From contig NZ_BQHJ01000005.1 of the NCBI RefSeq assembly GCF_021603645.1, forward strand, positions 1-64,000: a stretch of 64,000 nt of DNA, written 5' to 3'. This stretch comes from Pseudomonas pseudonitroreducens (lineage in GTDB: Bacteria > Pseudomonadota > Gammaproteobacteria > Pseudomonadales > Pseudomonadaceae). Below are positions 25,326 through 34,662 of the stretch, one piece after another. A model generated the notes under the pieces. It saw only the letters and a program-made list of their open reading frames with translations, searched no databases and was not told where the DNA came from. The position numbers were made by a program, and so were the translations under genes. How positions within the stretch are numbered: the stretch's first letter is position 1; each line of letters starts with the position of its first letter.

Positions 25326-26762
25326 TCAGGCCGCCGGTGTCGGCTGCCAGCCGCCGCCGAGGGCCTTGTAGATCGCCACGATGCCGCGATACACGTCGAC
25401 TTCCGCCAGGGCCTGGGCGTCCTCGGCGGCCAGTTGTTCGCGCTCGGCGTCCAGCAGGTTGAGGAAGTCCACGGTGCCCTCGCGGTATTGCAGGCCGGCC
25501 TGTTGCGCGGCGTTGCGGCTGGCTTCTGACTGGCGCACCAGCGAGACCAGGCGCTGCTGGCGCTTGCCGTAGTCGCTGAAGGCGTTCGACGACTCCTCCA
25601 GCGCCAGCAGGACCTGCTGCTCGTAGGTCGCCAGGGCGCCGTCGGCATCGGCCTTGGAGGCACGCAGGCGAGCGCGCACGCTGCCCAGGTCGAAGGCCGC
25701 CCAGGTGATGCTCGGGGCGACGCCCCAGGCACTGGCGGCGGACGAACCGATCTGCGAACCGCGACCAGCGGTGTAGCCGAGGAAGCCGCCGAGGCTGATT
25801 TTCGGGAACAGGTCGGCGGTGGCCACGCCCACATCCGCGGTGGCGGCCGCCAGGCGGCGTTCGGCGGAGGCGACATCCGGCCGGCGGCGTAGCAGCTCAC
25901 CCGGATCACCGATCGGCAACGCCTTGGCGATGGCCGGGAGTTTCTTCGGCGACAGGTCTACGGAAAGCGCGTCCGGGCGCTGGCCGAGGAGGGTGGCGAT
26001 GCGGTTGCGCTGGCGCACTTCCTCGGCCTGCAGTTGCGGCACGCTGGCTTCGGTGGCGGCCAGGCGCGCTTCGGCGCGCTGCACGTCCAGCTCGTTGCCG
26101 ACGCCGGCGTCGCGCAGCTGGATGGTCAGGTCGCGGGATTCGCGCTGGTTCTCCAGGTTGCTCCTGGCGATGCTTTCGCGCAGTTGCGCACCGCGCAGTT
26201 GCCCGTAGGCATCGGCCAGCTCGGCGATCAGGCTGACCTGCAGCTGCTGCAGGTCGGCCACGGTGGCTGCACTCAGCGCGTCGCTGGATTCCAGCTGGCG
26301 GCGCACACGGCCGAACAGGTCGACTTCCCAGATCATGTCCAGGCCCAGATCGTAGCGCTCCTGGTTGACCCGGTCCTCGGTCTGGCCGGGCACCTGGCCC
26401 TTGCCGACCTGGCCTTCGGCGCGGCTGGTGACCGTGGGGAAACGGTCATTCGCCACGTCGTCGCGGATCGCCCGCGATGCCAGCACGCGGGCATAGGCCA
26501 CGCGCAGCTCGCGGTTTTCCTTGAGGGACTGGTCGACCAGATGGGTCAGCACCGGATCGTCGAACTGCTTCCACCAGGCGTCTTCGTAACGGCTGCGGTC
26601 GTAGTTACTCGCCTGGGCATTGCTGTCCAACTGGGCCGGCGCAGTGTCCGGCTTCTGGTAGTCGGGGCCGACCATGCACGCGCTGAGGGCCAGCGCGAGC
26701 AGGGAAGGGACGAACAGTTTCACGGCACTCTTGCTCACAGCATTGATGGTCATGACGCTCAT
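25326..26762 (-). CDS. oprN: OprN outer-membrane channel of the MexEF efflux pump
   Basis: 478 aa. A lipoprotein signal peptide ends at LALSAC, after which comes MVGPDYQKPDTAPAQ, the NodT/OprM family start. The body shows the two OEP repeats; WWKQFDDPVLTHLVDQSL, RDDVANDRFPTVTSRA, SYAYGQLRGAQ-type segments and the C-terminal LDAEREQLAAEDAQALAEV are very close to P. aeruginosa OprN as remembered. It forms the trimeric exit duct for MexEF. The start overlaps the mexF stop by 4 nt. It is the last gene of the operon, with a terminator behind it. Confidence 0.93.
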   Translation of the reverse strand: MSVMTINAVSKSAVKLFVPSLLALALSACMVGPDYQKPDTAPAQLDSNAQASNYDRSRYEDAWWKQFDDPVLTHLVDQSLKENRELRVAYARVLASRAIRDDVANDRFPTVTSRAEGQVGKGQVPGQTEDRVNQERYDLGLDMIWEVDLFGRVRRQLESSDALSAATVADLQQLQVSLIAELADAYGQLRGAQLRESIARSNLENQRESRDLTIQLRDAGVGNELDVQRAEARLAATEASVPQLQAEEVRQRNRIATLLGQRPDALSVDLSPKKLPAIAKALPIGDPGELLRRRPDVASAERRLAAATADVGVATADLFPKISLGGFLGYTAGRGSQIGSSAASAWGVAPSITWAAFDLGSVRARLRASKADADGALATYEQQVLLALEESSNAFSDYGKRQQRLVSLVRQSEASRNAAQQAGLQYREGTVDFLNLLDAEREQLAAEDAQALAEVDVYRGIVAIYKALGGGWQPTPAA

Positions 26763-29700
26763 GCCTGATGGGCCTCGTTATGGTTCGTGTGGCTCAGGGC
26801 AGCACGCGCCTGCTTCTTCGCTTCACGGGCTTCCATGAAGCGGCGGATCAGCACATAGAAGACCGGGGTCAGCAGCAGGCCGAAGAAGGTCACGCCGAGC
26901 ATCCCGGAGAACACCGCGACACCCATGGCATGGCGCATTTCGGCGCCGGCGCCGGACGACAGCACCAGGGGCACCACGCCCATGATGAAGGCGATGGAGG
27001 TCATCAGGATCGGCCGCAGACGCAGGCGGCAGGCTTCCAGTACCGCGCTCAGGCGGTCCATGCCTTCGTCCTGTTTGTCCTTGGCGAACTCGACGATCAG
27101 GATCGCGTTCTTGCACGCCAGGCCCACCAGTACGATCAGACCGATCTGGGTGAAGATGTTGTTGTCGCCACCGGACAGGATTACGCCCGCGATGGCCGAC
27201 AGCAGGGTCATCGGCACGATCAGGATCACCGCCAGCGGCAGGCCCCAGCTCTCGTACAGCGCGGCCAGCACGAGGAAGGCGAGCAGCACGCAGAGCGGGA
27301 ACACGTAGATCGCGGAGTTGCCGGCGAGGATCTGCTGGTAGGTCAGCTCGGTCCATTCGTAGGTCATGCCATTGGGCAGCTCCTGCTTGAGCAGGCGCTC
27401 GATGGCGGCCTCGGCCTGGCCGGAGCTGTAGCCCGGTGCGGCGGCGCCGTTGATCTCGGCGGTGATGAAGCCGTTGTAGTGCATCACGCGGTCGGGACCG
27501 GCGGTGTCGCTGATCTTGATGAAGGTCGCCAGCGGGACCATTTCACCCTGGTTGTTGCGCACCTTCAGCTGGCCGATCTGCTCGGGTTCGAGACGGAACT
27601 GCTGCTCGCCCTGGACGTTCACCTGGTAGGTACGGCCGAAGCGGTTGAAGTCGTTCGCGTACAGCGAGCCCAGGTAGACCTGCAGGGTGTCGAAGATGTC
27701 GCTGATCGCCACGCCGTGGGTCTTGGCCTTCTCGCGGTCGATGGCAGCGTCCACCTGCGGCACGTTCACCTGGTAGCTGGTGAACACCGACATGGGGTTC
27801 AGCTCCGGCAGCGCGCGGGCCTTGTTGAGGATGTTCTGGGTCTGTGCGTAGAGCTCCTCGTAACCGGCGTTGCCACGGTCCTCGATCTGCAGGCGGAAGC
27901 CGCCGATGGTGCCCAGCCCCTGTACCGGCGGCGGCGGGAAGATCGCGATGTAGGCGTCCTGGATATCCGCGAACTGCTTGTTCAGCTCGGCGGCGATCTC
28001 GTTGGCCGACATGCCCGGGCCCTTACGCTCGCTGAAGTCCTTCAGCGGGGTGAAGACGATGCCGCTGTTGGGGCTGTTGGTGAAGCCGTTGATCGACAGG
28101 CCCGGGAACGACACGGTGTGCTCGATGCCCGGGTGCTTGCCGGCGATTTCCGACATGCGCTTGATCACCGCTTCGGTGCGGTCCAGCGTGGCGGCGTCAG
28201 GCAGTTGCGCGAAGGCCACCAGGTACTGCTTGTCCTGTTGCGGCACGAAGCCGGTCGGGGTGCTGGAGAAGCCCAGGTAGGTCAGGCCGATCAGGCCTGC
28301 ATAAAGGATCAGGGCAATCGAACTACCGCGCAGCACACGGGTGACGGTGCCGACATAGCCATGGCTGGCGCGGTCGAAGAAGCGGTTGAACGGACGGAAC
28401 AGCCAACTGCCCAGCAGCTTGTCGAGGATCACCGAGAAGCGGTCCTTCGGCTCGTGGTGCCCCTTGAGCAGCACGGCGGACAGCGCCGGCGACAGGGTCA
28501 GCGAGTTGAACGCGGAGATCACCGTGGAAATCGCGATGGTCAGTGCGAACTGCCGGTAGAACTGCCCGGTGAGGCCGGAGATGAACGCGGTTGGGATGAA
28601 CACGGCGCACAGCACCAGCGCGGTGGCGATGATCGGCCCGGTCACTTCCTTCATGGCGCGCTTGGTCGCCTCGACGGGGGTGAGCCCCAGCCCGATGTTC
28701 CGCTCGACGTTCTCCACCACCACGATGGCGTCGTCCACCACGATGCCGATGGCTAGTACCAAACCGAACAGGGATAGCGCGTTGAGCGAGAAGCCGAAGG
28801 CGTGCATCACCGCGAAGGTGCCGATCAGCGAGACCGGTACGGCGGCCAGCGGGATGATCGAGGCGCGCCAGGTCTGCAGGAACAGCACGACCACCAGCAC
28901 CACCAGGATCAGCGCTTCGAACAGGGTGTGCACCACTGCTTCGATGGAGCCGCGGACGAAGATGGTCGGGTCATAGACGATGGAATAGTCCACGCCCTGG
29001 GGGAAATCCTTCTTCAGCTCGGCCATCTTCTCGCGCACCAGGTTGGAGATGGCGATGGCGTTGGAACCGGGGCGCTGGAAGATCGGGATGGCGACCGCCG
29101 GCTGGTTGTCCAGCAGCGAACGCAGGGCGTACTGGCTGGAGCCGAGCTCGACCCGGGCGATGTCCTTCAGGCGGGTGATCTCGCCGTCGGGGCCGCTGCG
29201 GATGACGATGTTCTCGAACTCTTCCTCGGTGACCAGGCGACCCTGGGTGTTGATCGACAGCTGGAAGCTGGTGTCGCTCGGCGCCGGCGGGGCGCCGAGG
29301 GAACCGGCGGCCACCTGGCGGTTCTGTTCGCGGATCGCGGCGACCACGTCGGTGGCGGTCAGGTTGCGCGAGGCGACCTTGTTCGGGTCGAGCCACACGC
29401 GCAGCGAGTAGTCGCCCATGCCGAACAGCTGCACATCGCCTACACCATCCAGGCGCGCCAGCTCATCTTTGATGTTGAGGATGGCGTAGTTGGACAGGTA
29501 GAGCATGTCGTAGCGGTTATCCGGCGAGGTCAGGTGCACGACCATGGTCAGGTCGGGCGAGGCCTTGTCGACGGTAATACCGATGCGCGTGACTTCCTCG
29601 GGCAGCTTGGGCTGCGTACGGGTCACGCGGTTCTGCACCTGCACCTGCGCGTTGTCCAGGTCAGTGCCCAGGGCGAAGGTGATGGTCAGGGTCATCTTGC

Positions 29701-29962
29701 CGTCGGCAGTGGACTGCGAGGACATGTAGAGCATGTTCTCGACGCCGGTGATGGCCTGTTCCAGCGGAGCGGCGACGGTCTCGCCAATCACCTTGGGGTT
29801 GGCGCCGGGGAAGTTGGCGCGCACCACCACGGTGGGCGGTACCACTTCGGGGTACTCGCTGATCGGTAGCTGGAACAGCGAGATGGCCCCGCCGATCAGG
29901 ATGATCAGCGAGAGCACGGCGGCGAAGATCGGCCGCTGGATGAAGAATTGCGAAAAGTTCAT
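26759..29962 (-). CDS. mexF: MexF RND efflux transporter
   Basis: 1067 aa, a full-length hydrophobe/amphiphile RND pump (MexF is ~1062). It starts FSQFFIQRPIFAAVLSLIILIGG, has twelve TM helices and two large periplasmic loops, and keeps the TM4 proton-relay pair in GIVVDDAIVVVENVERN. In P. aeruginosa MexEF-OprN exports fluoroquinolones, chloramphenicol, trimethoprim and quinolone-signal precursors. It lies between mexE (109-bp gap) and oprN (4-nt overlap). No frameshift or truncation is seen. Confidence 0.95.
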   Translation of the reverse strand: MNFSQFFIQRPIFAAVLSLIILIGGAISLFQLPISEYPEVVPPTVVVRANFPGANPKVIGETVAAPLEQAITGVENMLYMSSQSTADGKMTLTITFALGTDLDNAQVQVQNRVTRTQPKLPEEVTRIGITVDKASPDLTMVVHLTSPDNRYDMLYLSNYAILNIKDELARLDGVGDVQLFGMGDYSLRVWLDPNKVASRNLTATDVVAAIREQNRQVAAGSLGAPPAPSDTSFQLSINTQGRLVTEEEFENIVIRSGPDGEITRLKDIARVELGSSQYALRSLLDNQPAVAIPIFQRPGSNAIAISNLVREKMAELKKDFPQGVDYSIVYDPTIFVRGSIEAVVHTLFEALILVVLVVVLFLQTWRASIIPLAAVPVSLIGTFAVMHAFGFSLNALSLFGLVLAIGIVVDDAIVVVENVERNIGLGLTPVEATKRAMKEVTGPIIATALVLCAVFIPTAFISGLTGQFYRQFALTIAISTVISAFNSLTLSPALSAVLLKGHHEPKDRFSVILDKLLGSWLFRPFNRFFDRASHGYVGTVTRVLRGSSIALILYAGLIGLTYLGFSSTPTGFVPQQDKQYLVAFAQLPDAATLDRTEAVIKRMSEIAGKHPGIEHTVSFPGLSINGFTNSPNSGIVFTPLKDFSERKGPGMSANEIAAELNKQFADIQDAYIAIFPPPPVQGLGTIGGFRLQIEDRGNAGYEELYAQTQNILNKARALPELNPMSVFTSYQVNVPQVDAAIDREKAKTHGVAISDIFDTLQVYLGSLYANDFNRFGRTYQVNVQGEQQFRLEPEQIGQLKVRNNQGEMVPLATFIKISDTAGPDRVMHYNGFITAEINGAAAPGYSSGQAEAAIERLLKQELPNGMTYEWTELTYQQILAGNSAIYVFPLCVLLAFLVLAALYESWGLPLAVILIVPMTLLSAIAGVILSGGDNNIFTQIGLIVLVGLACKNAILIVEFAKDKQDEGMDRLSAVLEACRLRLRPILMTSIAFIMGVVPLVLSSGAGAEMRHAMGVAVFSGMLGVTFFGLLLTPVFYVLIRRFMEAREAKKQARAALSHTNHNEAHQA

Positions 29963-30071
29963 GGCTGGTTCCTGTCGCGAACGCTACGGTTCGCCAAACC
30001 CGGGACAAAGGTCACCCAAGGCCCTGGTGGGACAGGGCCTGGTACATCAATCGTTTAAGACAGGGGGAATG

Positions 30072-31307
30072 TCAGCCGCGCGGCGCGCCCGGCTTGGCGG
30101 ATTTCTCGGCCACCTTCGGCGCCTCGAGGCTCTCCAGCGCACGACGCTGGTTTTCGAGGTTGGCGAGGGTTTCCTTGCTGGCCATCTCGACACCCTGGGC
30201 GTCGACCTGGGCACCGGGGCGAACCCGTTGCAGGCCGTTGACCACGATGCGGTCACCCTTCACCAGGCCGCTGCGGACGATGCGCAGGCCTTCCAGTTTC
30301 GGGCCCAGCTCGATGCCGCGGTACTGCGCCTTGCTGTCCTTGTCGACCACCAGCACGAACTTCTTGCCCAGGTCGGTGCCGACCGCTTCGTCCTTGATCA
30401 GCGCGGCGGGGTAGGTGCCGCTGCCGACCAGCTTGATGCGGGCATACAGGCCGGGGGTGAACTGGTTGGCGTCGTTGTCGAACACCGCGCGACCGCGGAT
30501 GGTGCCGGTCTTCGGGTTGACCTGGTTGTCGAGGAAGTCCAGGCGGCCCTGGTGGGGGAAGCCGTCTTCGCCGGTCAGGCCCAGGTACACCGGACTTGTG
30601 CCGCGGGCATCCGGGCCACCCTTGCGGGCGAGGTCGACGTACTTCAGGTAGACGCGCTCGTCGGCGTCGAAGTAGGCGTAGACCTTGTCGGTGGACACCA
30701 GGGTGGTCAGCAGGCTCTGGCCGCTGTTCACCAGGTTGCCGGCGGTCACTTCGGCGCGCGAGACGCGGCCGTCGATGGGCGCGGTGATCTGGGTGAACGA
30801 CAGGTTCAGGCGGGCGTTGTCCAGTTCCGCCTGGGTCGCGGCGACCACGGCCTTGGCCTCGGTGGCGGCGGCGGTGCGGGCATCGGCGAGTTCCGCGGAG
30901 ATGGCGTTGGTGGCGCGCAGGCGATCACCACGGGCCGCTTCGTTGACGGTGCGGGTCTGGTTGGCGCGGGCCTGTTGCAGCTGGGCTTCCAGGCGATGGA
31001 CCTCGGCCTGGAACGGCCGCGGGTCGATCTGGAATAGCAGGTCGCCTTTCTTCACCAGGGCGCCTTCACGGAAGGCGACGCGGTCGATATAGCCGGACAC
31101 GCGCGGACGCAGTTCGACGGATTCCGGAGCCTCCAGGCGACCAGTGAATTCGTCCCATTCATTGATCGGCTGTTCGATCACATCCGCCACGCTGACCTTG
31201 GGGGCAGCCATGTTCTGTGCTGCCTCCTGGCCCTTGCCGCAGGCGCTGAGAACCAGCACGGCGGCCAACGCCAACGGAATACGCAAGGTGTTCAGATTTC
31301 GCTCCAT
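30072..31307 (-). CDS. mexE: MexE periplasmic adaptor of the efflux pump
   Basis: 411 aa. The lipoprotein signal (LALAAVLVLSAC-GKG) anchors it to the inner membrane. Membrane-fusion-protein parts are in order: ESVELRPRVSGYIDRVAF lipoyl half, long helical hairpin (~95-165), second lipoyl half (LSFTQITAPIDGRVSRAEVT), and a beta-barrel/membrane-proximal region (TSPVYLGLTG ... IRGRAVFDN). It is the first gene of mexEF-oprN, with a 575-bp upstream region that holds the putative MexT site and repeats. Confidence 0.94.
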   Translation of the reverse strand: MERNLNTLRIPLALAAVLVLSACGKGQEAAQNMAAPKVSVADVIEQPINEWDEFTGRLEAPESVELRPRVSGYIDRVAFREGALVKKGDLLFQIDPRPFQAEVHRLEAQLQQARANQTRTVNEAARGDRLRATNAISAELADARTAAATEAKAVVAATQAELDNARLNLSFTQITAPIDGRVSRAEVTAGNLVNSGQSLLTTLVSTDKVYAYFDADERVYLKYVDLARKGGPDARGTSPVYLGLTGEDGFPHQGRLDFLDNQVNPKTGTIRGRAVFDNDANQFTPGLYARIKLVGSGTYPAALIKDEAVGTDLGKKFVLVVDKDSKAQYRGIELGPKLEGLRIVRSGLVKGDRIVVNGLQRVRPGAQVDAQGVEMASKETLANLENQRRALESLEAPKVAEKSAKPGAPRG

Positions 31308-31398
31308 GGAAAAGACTCCGGCGTTCTAATTGGTTTATGGATTTCTAATGGAGCGGAGTCTGCGTGCGCGGGGGCTCTGGAACTAATCGAACGAGAGA

Positions 31399-31422
31399 AT
31401 TTTGATTATCACGTGGAGTGAT
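31399..31422 (-). promoter_or_regulatory. Candidate MexT (nod-box-like) operator upstream of mexE
   Basis: On the minus strand ATCA-CTCCA-CGTGAT-AATC-AAAAT matches the layout of the MexT consensus recalled as ATCA-N5-GTCGAT-N4-ACYAT, with the same spacing but partial bases. It overlaps the perfect dyad TTATCAC-N5-GTGATAA (31406-31424). A second dyad, CTATTC-N4-GAATAG, lies at 31436-31451. Both are in the AT-rich pocket 90-145 bp upstream of mexE, before the repeat block begins. Confidence 0.55.
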
Positions 31423-31514
31423 AAAAGCCTTTGCACTATTCGTATGAATAGATAGAAGAAGTGGGCACGGGGATTGCCCGGAAGCTCTATTGGATAGTTT
31501 GGTGCGCTCGGGCT

Positions 31515-31631
31515 GCCCTCACCCTAACCCTCTCCCCGGGGGGGGAGGGGATTGATCGGTGCAGGAGGAAACTACAGCGTCAGCCGGCACGGACGGCTCC
31601 CTCTCCCTCTGGGAGAGGGCTGGGGTGAGGG
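31515..31631. repeat. Family E element (CCCTCACCCTAACCC type), copy 1
   Basis: About 117 bp bounded by CCCTCACCCTAACCCTC and its complement-like end GAGGGCTGGGGTGAGGG, with the core CAGCGTCAGCCGGCAC. Other copies are at 54353-54481 (same orientation) and 60783-60902 (opposite). Ends and core are conserved; connecting segments differ. Confidence 0.8.
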
Positions 31632-31668
31632 AATCGCCTCGCACCGATGCTCGGCCGGCGTCGCATTT

Positions 31669-31869
31669 GTAGGAGCGAGCTTGCTCGCGAAGTTTTTTCA
31701 CCCAGGGCACTGTGCCATGCAGGTTCGCGAGCAAGCTCGCTCCTACAGGTTCTTCTGCGAACGGAACGTTGGAGCCTCATCGCAGCAATCGCGTAGGGCG
31801 AATAACGCCCCAGGCGTTATCCGCCGCGTCGTTGCCGGCGGATAACCTGTTCCGGGTTATGCGCCCTAT
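31669..31869. repeat. Family A and family D palindromic repeats between mexT and mexE
   Basis: 31669-31747 is an inverted pair of GTAGGAGCGAGCTTGCTCGC units (family A). 31793-31869 is a family D unit, GTAGGGCGAATAACGCC ... GCGTTATCCGCCG ... GGATAACCTGTTCC ... GCGCCCTA, which folds into paired arms. They separate mexT from the mexE promoter region and are probably REP/BIME insertions. No gene lies in 31308-31882. Confidence 0.85.
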
Positions 31870-31882
31870 GGCGAAGGTGGCG

Positions 31883-32797
31883 TCAGAGACTGTCCGGATC
31901 ACCCACGAACATGGTGATCCGCGAGCGCAGCCAGCGCTCGGCCGGGTCCTGGTCCTGGGCGCCGCGCCAGCCCATGGACAGCTCGGCCAGGCGGGTGGGG
32001 AAGGGCGGGTCCTCGGCACGCAGGCCACCGGCGGCGGTCAGGGCCAGGGCCACGTACTCGGGCACGGTGGCGATGATATCGGTGCCGGCGAGCAACTGGG
32101 CGAGGCCGACGAACTGCGGCACGGCCAGTACTACCTGGCGCTTGCGGTCCATCTCGGCGAGGGTCTGGTCGACGAAGCCGTCCAGGTCGCCGGCGTAGGA
32201 CACCAGCGCGTGCGGGCGCGCGCAGTAATCATCGAGGGTCAGCGCGCCGGGAATCGAGTCGGCCCGGAGGATCTTCCAGGTGCTGCGACGCAGGGTCTTG
32301 CGCTTGGCGTTGGCCGGCAGCTCATCGGTGTAGCTTACGCCCACGGAGATTTCCCCGGACGACAGCAACTGCGGCATCAGCAGGTAGTTGGCGCGGCGTA
32401 CCACCAGAGTGATGCCCGGCGCTTCCGAGCGCAGGCGGCGCAGCAGCGGCGGCAGCAGGCCGAACTCCACGTCATCGGACAGGCCGATGCGGAACACCGC
32501 CTTGCTGGTCGCCGGGTCGAAGTCGGCGGCGCGGCTCAGGGCGGTGGAGATGGAGTCCAGCGCCGGCGAGAGATGGCCGAAGATTTCCTGCGCCCGCGCG
32601 GTGGGTTCCATGCTGCGCCCGGTGCGGACGAACAACGGGTCGTCGAACAGGCCGCGCAGGCGCGCCAGGGCCGCACTGATCGCCGGCTGGCCGAGGAACA
32701 GCTTCTCGGCGGCGCGGGTCACGCTGCGTTCATGCATCAGCGTCTCGAAAACGATCAACAGGTTGAGGTCAACCTTGCGAAGGTCGTTGCGGTTCAT
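31883..32797 (-). CDS. mexT: MexT, LysR-type activator of mexEF-oprN
   Basis: 304 aa, the length of active MexT. The winged helix (VDLNLLIVFETLMHERSVTRAAEKLFLGQPAISAALARLRGLFDDPLFVRTGRSMEPT) and the effector domain are continuous. In many P. aeruginosa PAO1 lines an 8-bp duplication breaks this gene; here the frame is intact, so the protein should be functional if expressed. It lies upstream of mexE on the same strand and divergent from mexS, the P. aeruginosa order. Confidence 0.93.
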   Translation of the reverse strand: MNRNDLRKVDLNLLIVFETLMHERSVTRAAEKLFLGQPAISAALARLRGLFDDPLFVRTGRSMEPTARAQEIFGHLSPALDSISTALSRAADFDPATSKAVFRIGLSDDVEFGLLPPLLRRLRSEAPGITLVVRRANYLLMPQLLSSGEISVGVSYTDELPANAKRKTLRRSTWKILRADSIPGALTLDDYCARPHALVSYAGDLDGFVDQTLAEMDRKRQVVLAVPQFVGLAQLLAGTDIIATVPEYVALALTAAGGLRAEDPPFPTRLAELSMGWRGAQDQDPAERWLRSRITMFVGDPDSL

Positions 32798-33111
32798 GGG
32801 GACTCCCTGGCGATGGGGGAAAAGTGAGGCCGACCGTGCCCTGAGTCAAGTCTGTCAGATAAGTCCTTGATCAATTTCTAGTTTTTTAATGAGAATCTCG
32901 CCCCGGCAGTGTGGTCTGAGCTTGTATGAACAGAGCCGCCCCGGCCCCGCCCGCAGCCCCGTCGCAGAGCCTTGCAGCCGCGCCGGACAAGGCTTGCAAT
33001 GCGGGCCGAATCATCGCCGTTTATGTCAATTATCAATGGTGAACGGTGGCGTCACCCCTAAAGCCCGGATAGAGTCCGTGGCTATGAAGCACTACAAAGG
33101 CGAGGTATGTG

Positions 33112-34131
33112 ATGTCCCGCATGATCCGTTTCCACCAGTTCGGTGACGCCTCGGTCCTGAAGATCGAGGAAATGCCGACCCCGCAACCGGGGCCGGGTGA
33201 AGTACTGATCCGCACCCAGGCGTTGGGCGTCAGTTGGCGCGACGTACTCTGGCGGCAGAACCTCGCCCCGGATCAGGCCAAGCTGCCGGCGGGCATCGGT
33301 TATGAACTCTCCGGCATCGTCGAAGCCGTGGGCGAGGGCGTGGAAGACCTCGAGCCCGGCGTGGCGGTGGCCAGTTTCCCGGCGAACTCGCCGAACCTTT
33401 ACCCGGCCTGGGGCGACCACGTCATCCTGCCGCGCACCTCGCTGACTCGCTATCCGGACGTTCTCACTCCGGTCGAGGCGGCGGTGCACTACACCGGCCT
33501 GATGTACTCCTATTTCGCCCTGGTGGAGCTTGCCCAGATCAAACCCGGCCAGCGTGTGCTGATCACCGAGGCGGGCCATTGCCTGGCTCCGCAGGCGGTG
33601 CAGCTGGCCAAGGCGCTCGGCGCCCAGGTGATCGCCACCACCAGCCACGAGGAAACCCGCGAGTTCCTCAAGGGCCTGGGGGCGGACAAGATCATCTACA
33701 CCGAGGAGCAGGACCTGGTGCTGGAAGTCGAACGCTTCACCAAGGGTGAAGGCGTGGAGATCGTCCTCGACCAGTGCGCCGGCCCGCAGATGAAACTGCT
33801 GGGTGACGTCGCCGCACCGCGCGGCAAGCTGATCCTCTACGGCATCAACGGCGGCAACGACGCCGCCTTCCCGGCCTGCGCGGCGTTCAAGAAGCACCTG
33901 CAGTTCTACCGTCACTGCGTGCTGGACTTCACCGGGCAACCGGAGATCGGCCTGACCCGCAACGACGAAGCCGTGCAACGGGCGCTGACCGCGATCAACC
34001 AGATGACCGCCGACCAGTTGCTCAAGCCGAGCATCGACCGGGTGTTCGATTTCGCCCAGTACCGCGACGCCAACTACTACATGGAAACCTGCCCGGGCGG
34101 CGGCCGTGTGGTGATGAAGATGCCGGAGTGA
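33112..34131 (+). CDS. mexS: MexS, zinc-free alcohol dehydrogenase/quinone-reductase-type oxidoreductase
   Basis: 339 aa from ATG 33112 (GAGG at 33102-33105 gives better spacing than for GTG 33109). It is an MDR-superfamily oxidoreductase: N-terminal GroES-like domain (PQPGPGEVLIRTQALGVSWRDVLWRQ) and a Rossmann domain (GQRVLITEAGHCLAPQAVQLAKALGAQVIATT). In P. aeruginosa, loss of MexS activates MexT and the pump, probably through accumulation of an electrophilic metabolite. The 314-bp gap to mexT (32798-33111) has no gene; TTATCAATGGTGAA near 33030-33043 is a weak candidate for a MexT half-site. Confidence 0.92.
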   Translation: MSRMIRFHQFGDASVLKIEEMPTPQPGPGEVLIRTQALGVSWRDVLWRQNLAPDQAKLPAGIGYELSGIVEAVGEGVEDLEPGVAVASFPANSPNLYPAWGDHVILPRTSLTRYPDVLTPVEAAVHYTGLMYSYFALVELAQIKPGQRVLITEAGHCLAPQAVQLAKALGAQVIATTSHEETREFLKGLGADKIIYTEEQDLVLEVERFTKGEGVEIVLDQCAGPQMKLLGDVAAPRGKLILYGINGGNDAAFPACAAFKKHLQFYRHCVLDFTGQPEIGLTRNDEAVQRALTAINQMTADQLLKPSIDRVFDFAQYRDANYYMETCPGGGRVVMKMPE

Positions 34132-34152
34132 TCCGGCATCCGTGAGGCGAGA

Positions 34153-34178
34153 AAGCCACTCTTCGGAGTGGCTTTTTT
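34153..34178 (+). terminator. mexS terminator
   Basis: AAGCCACTC-TTC-GGAGTGGCTTTTTT, a 9-bp stem with T tail, 22 bp after the mexS stop. Confidence 0.9.
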
Positions 34179-34221
34179 GTGCGCACGAATCTGCGCCTGA
34201 GCTTCGGAATGGCCTGGAAAC

Positions 34222-34407
34222 GATCGCGGACAGAGTCCGCTCCTACGCTTGCGCTCGACACCCTGTAGGAGCGGACTCTGTCCGCGATCGCTCGCCGCCG
34301 GCACCGACCACACCCTGCGTAGTTTGTAGGATGGGTGGAGCGTAGCGATACCCATCAATCCTGTGCGCCGACAGCATGGGTATCGCTGCGCTCCACGCCA
34401 TCCTACG
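34222..34407. repeat. Family B and family C inverted repeats
   Basis: 34222-34289 is an inverted pair of GTAGGAGCGGACTCTGTCCG units (family B). 34326-34407 is a family C unit, GTAGGATGGGTGGAGCGTAG ... GCTGCGCTCCACGCCATCCTAC, a ~30-bp inverted repeat with CGATACCCAT next to the loop. The remaining 34408-34660 stretch shows no gene and probably carries the promoter for the molybdenum hydroxylase genes. Confidence 0.85.
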
Positions 34408-34662
34408 CTGAGCATCAGTGGCATTTCCGATGGGCTTCAGCTGCGCGCGTTGGCCGCAAAGGCTCGGAATAGAGCTATCTATACACTGCTACATCCCCTG
34501 CAGAATCAGGCAAGGCTCCAGAGAACCAGGCAAACCGCTCGGCGCCTTCCTCGCGTATCGTCGCGGCATGGGCCGGCGCTTGCGCCTAGGCTGAATCCAT
34601 TGCGTGTCGAGGCCCGCGTGCTTCGTCCCATCCCATCACCCGCAGAAGAGGTGAAACCCCTG

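Noticed and set aside
31669-31869. Repeat clusters as a CRISPR array
   Set aside because: Units are inverted pairs of different families with no regular spacers and no cas genes.
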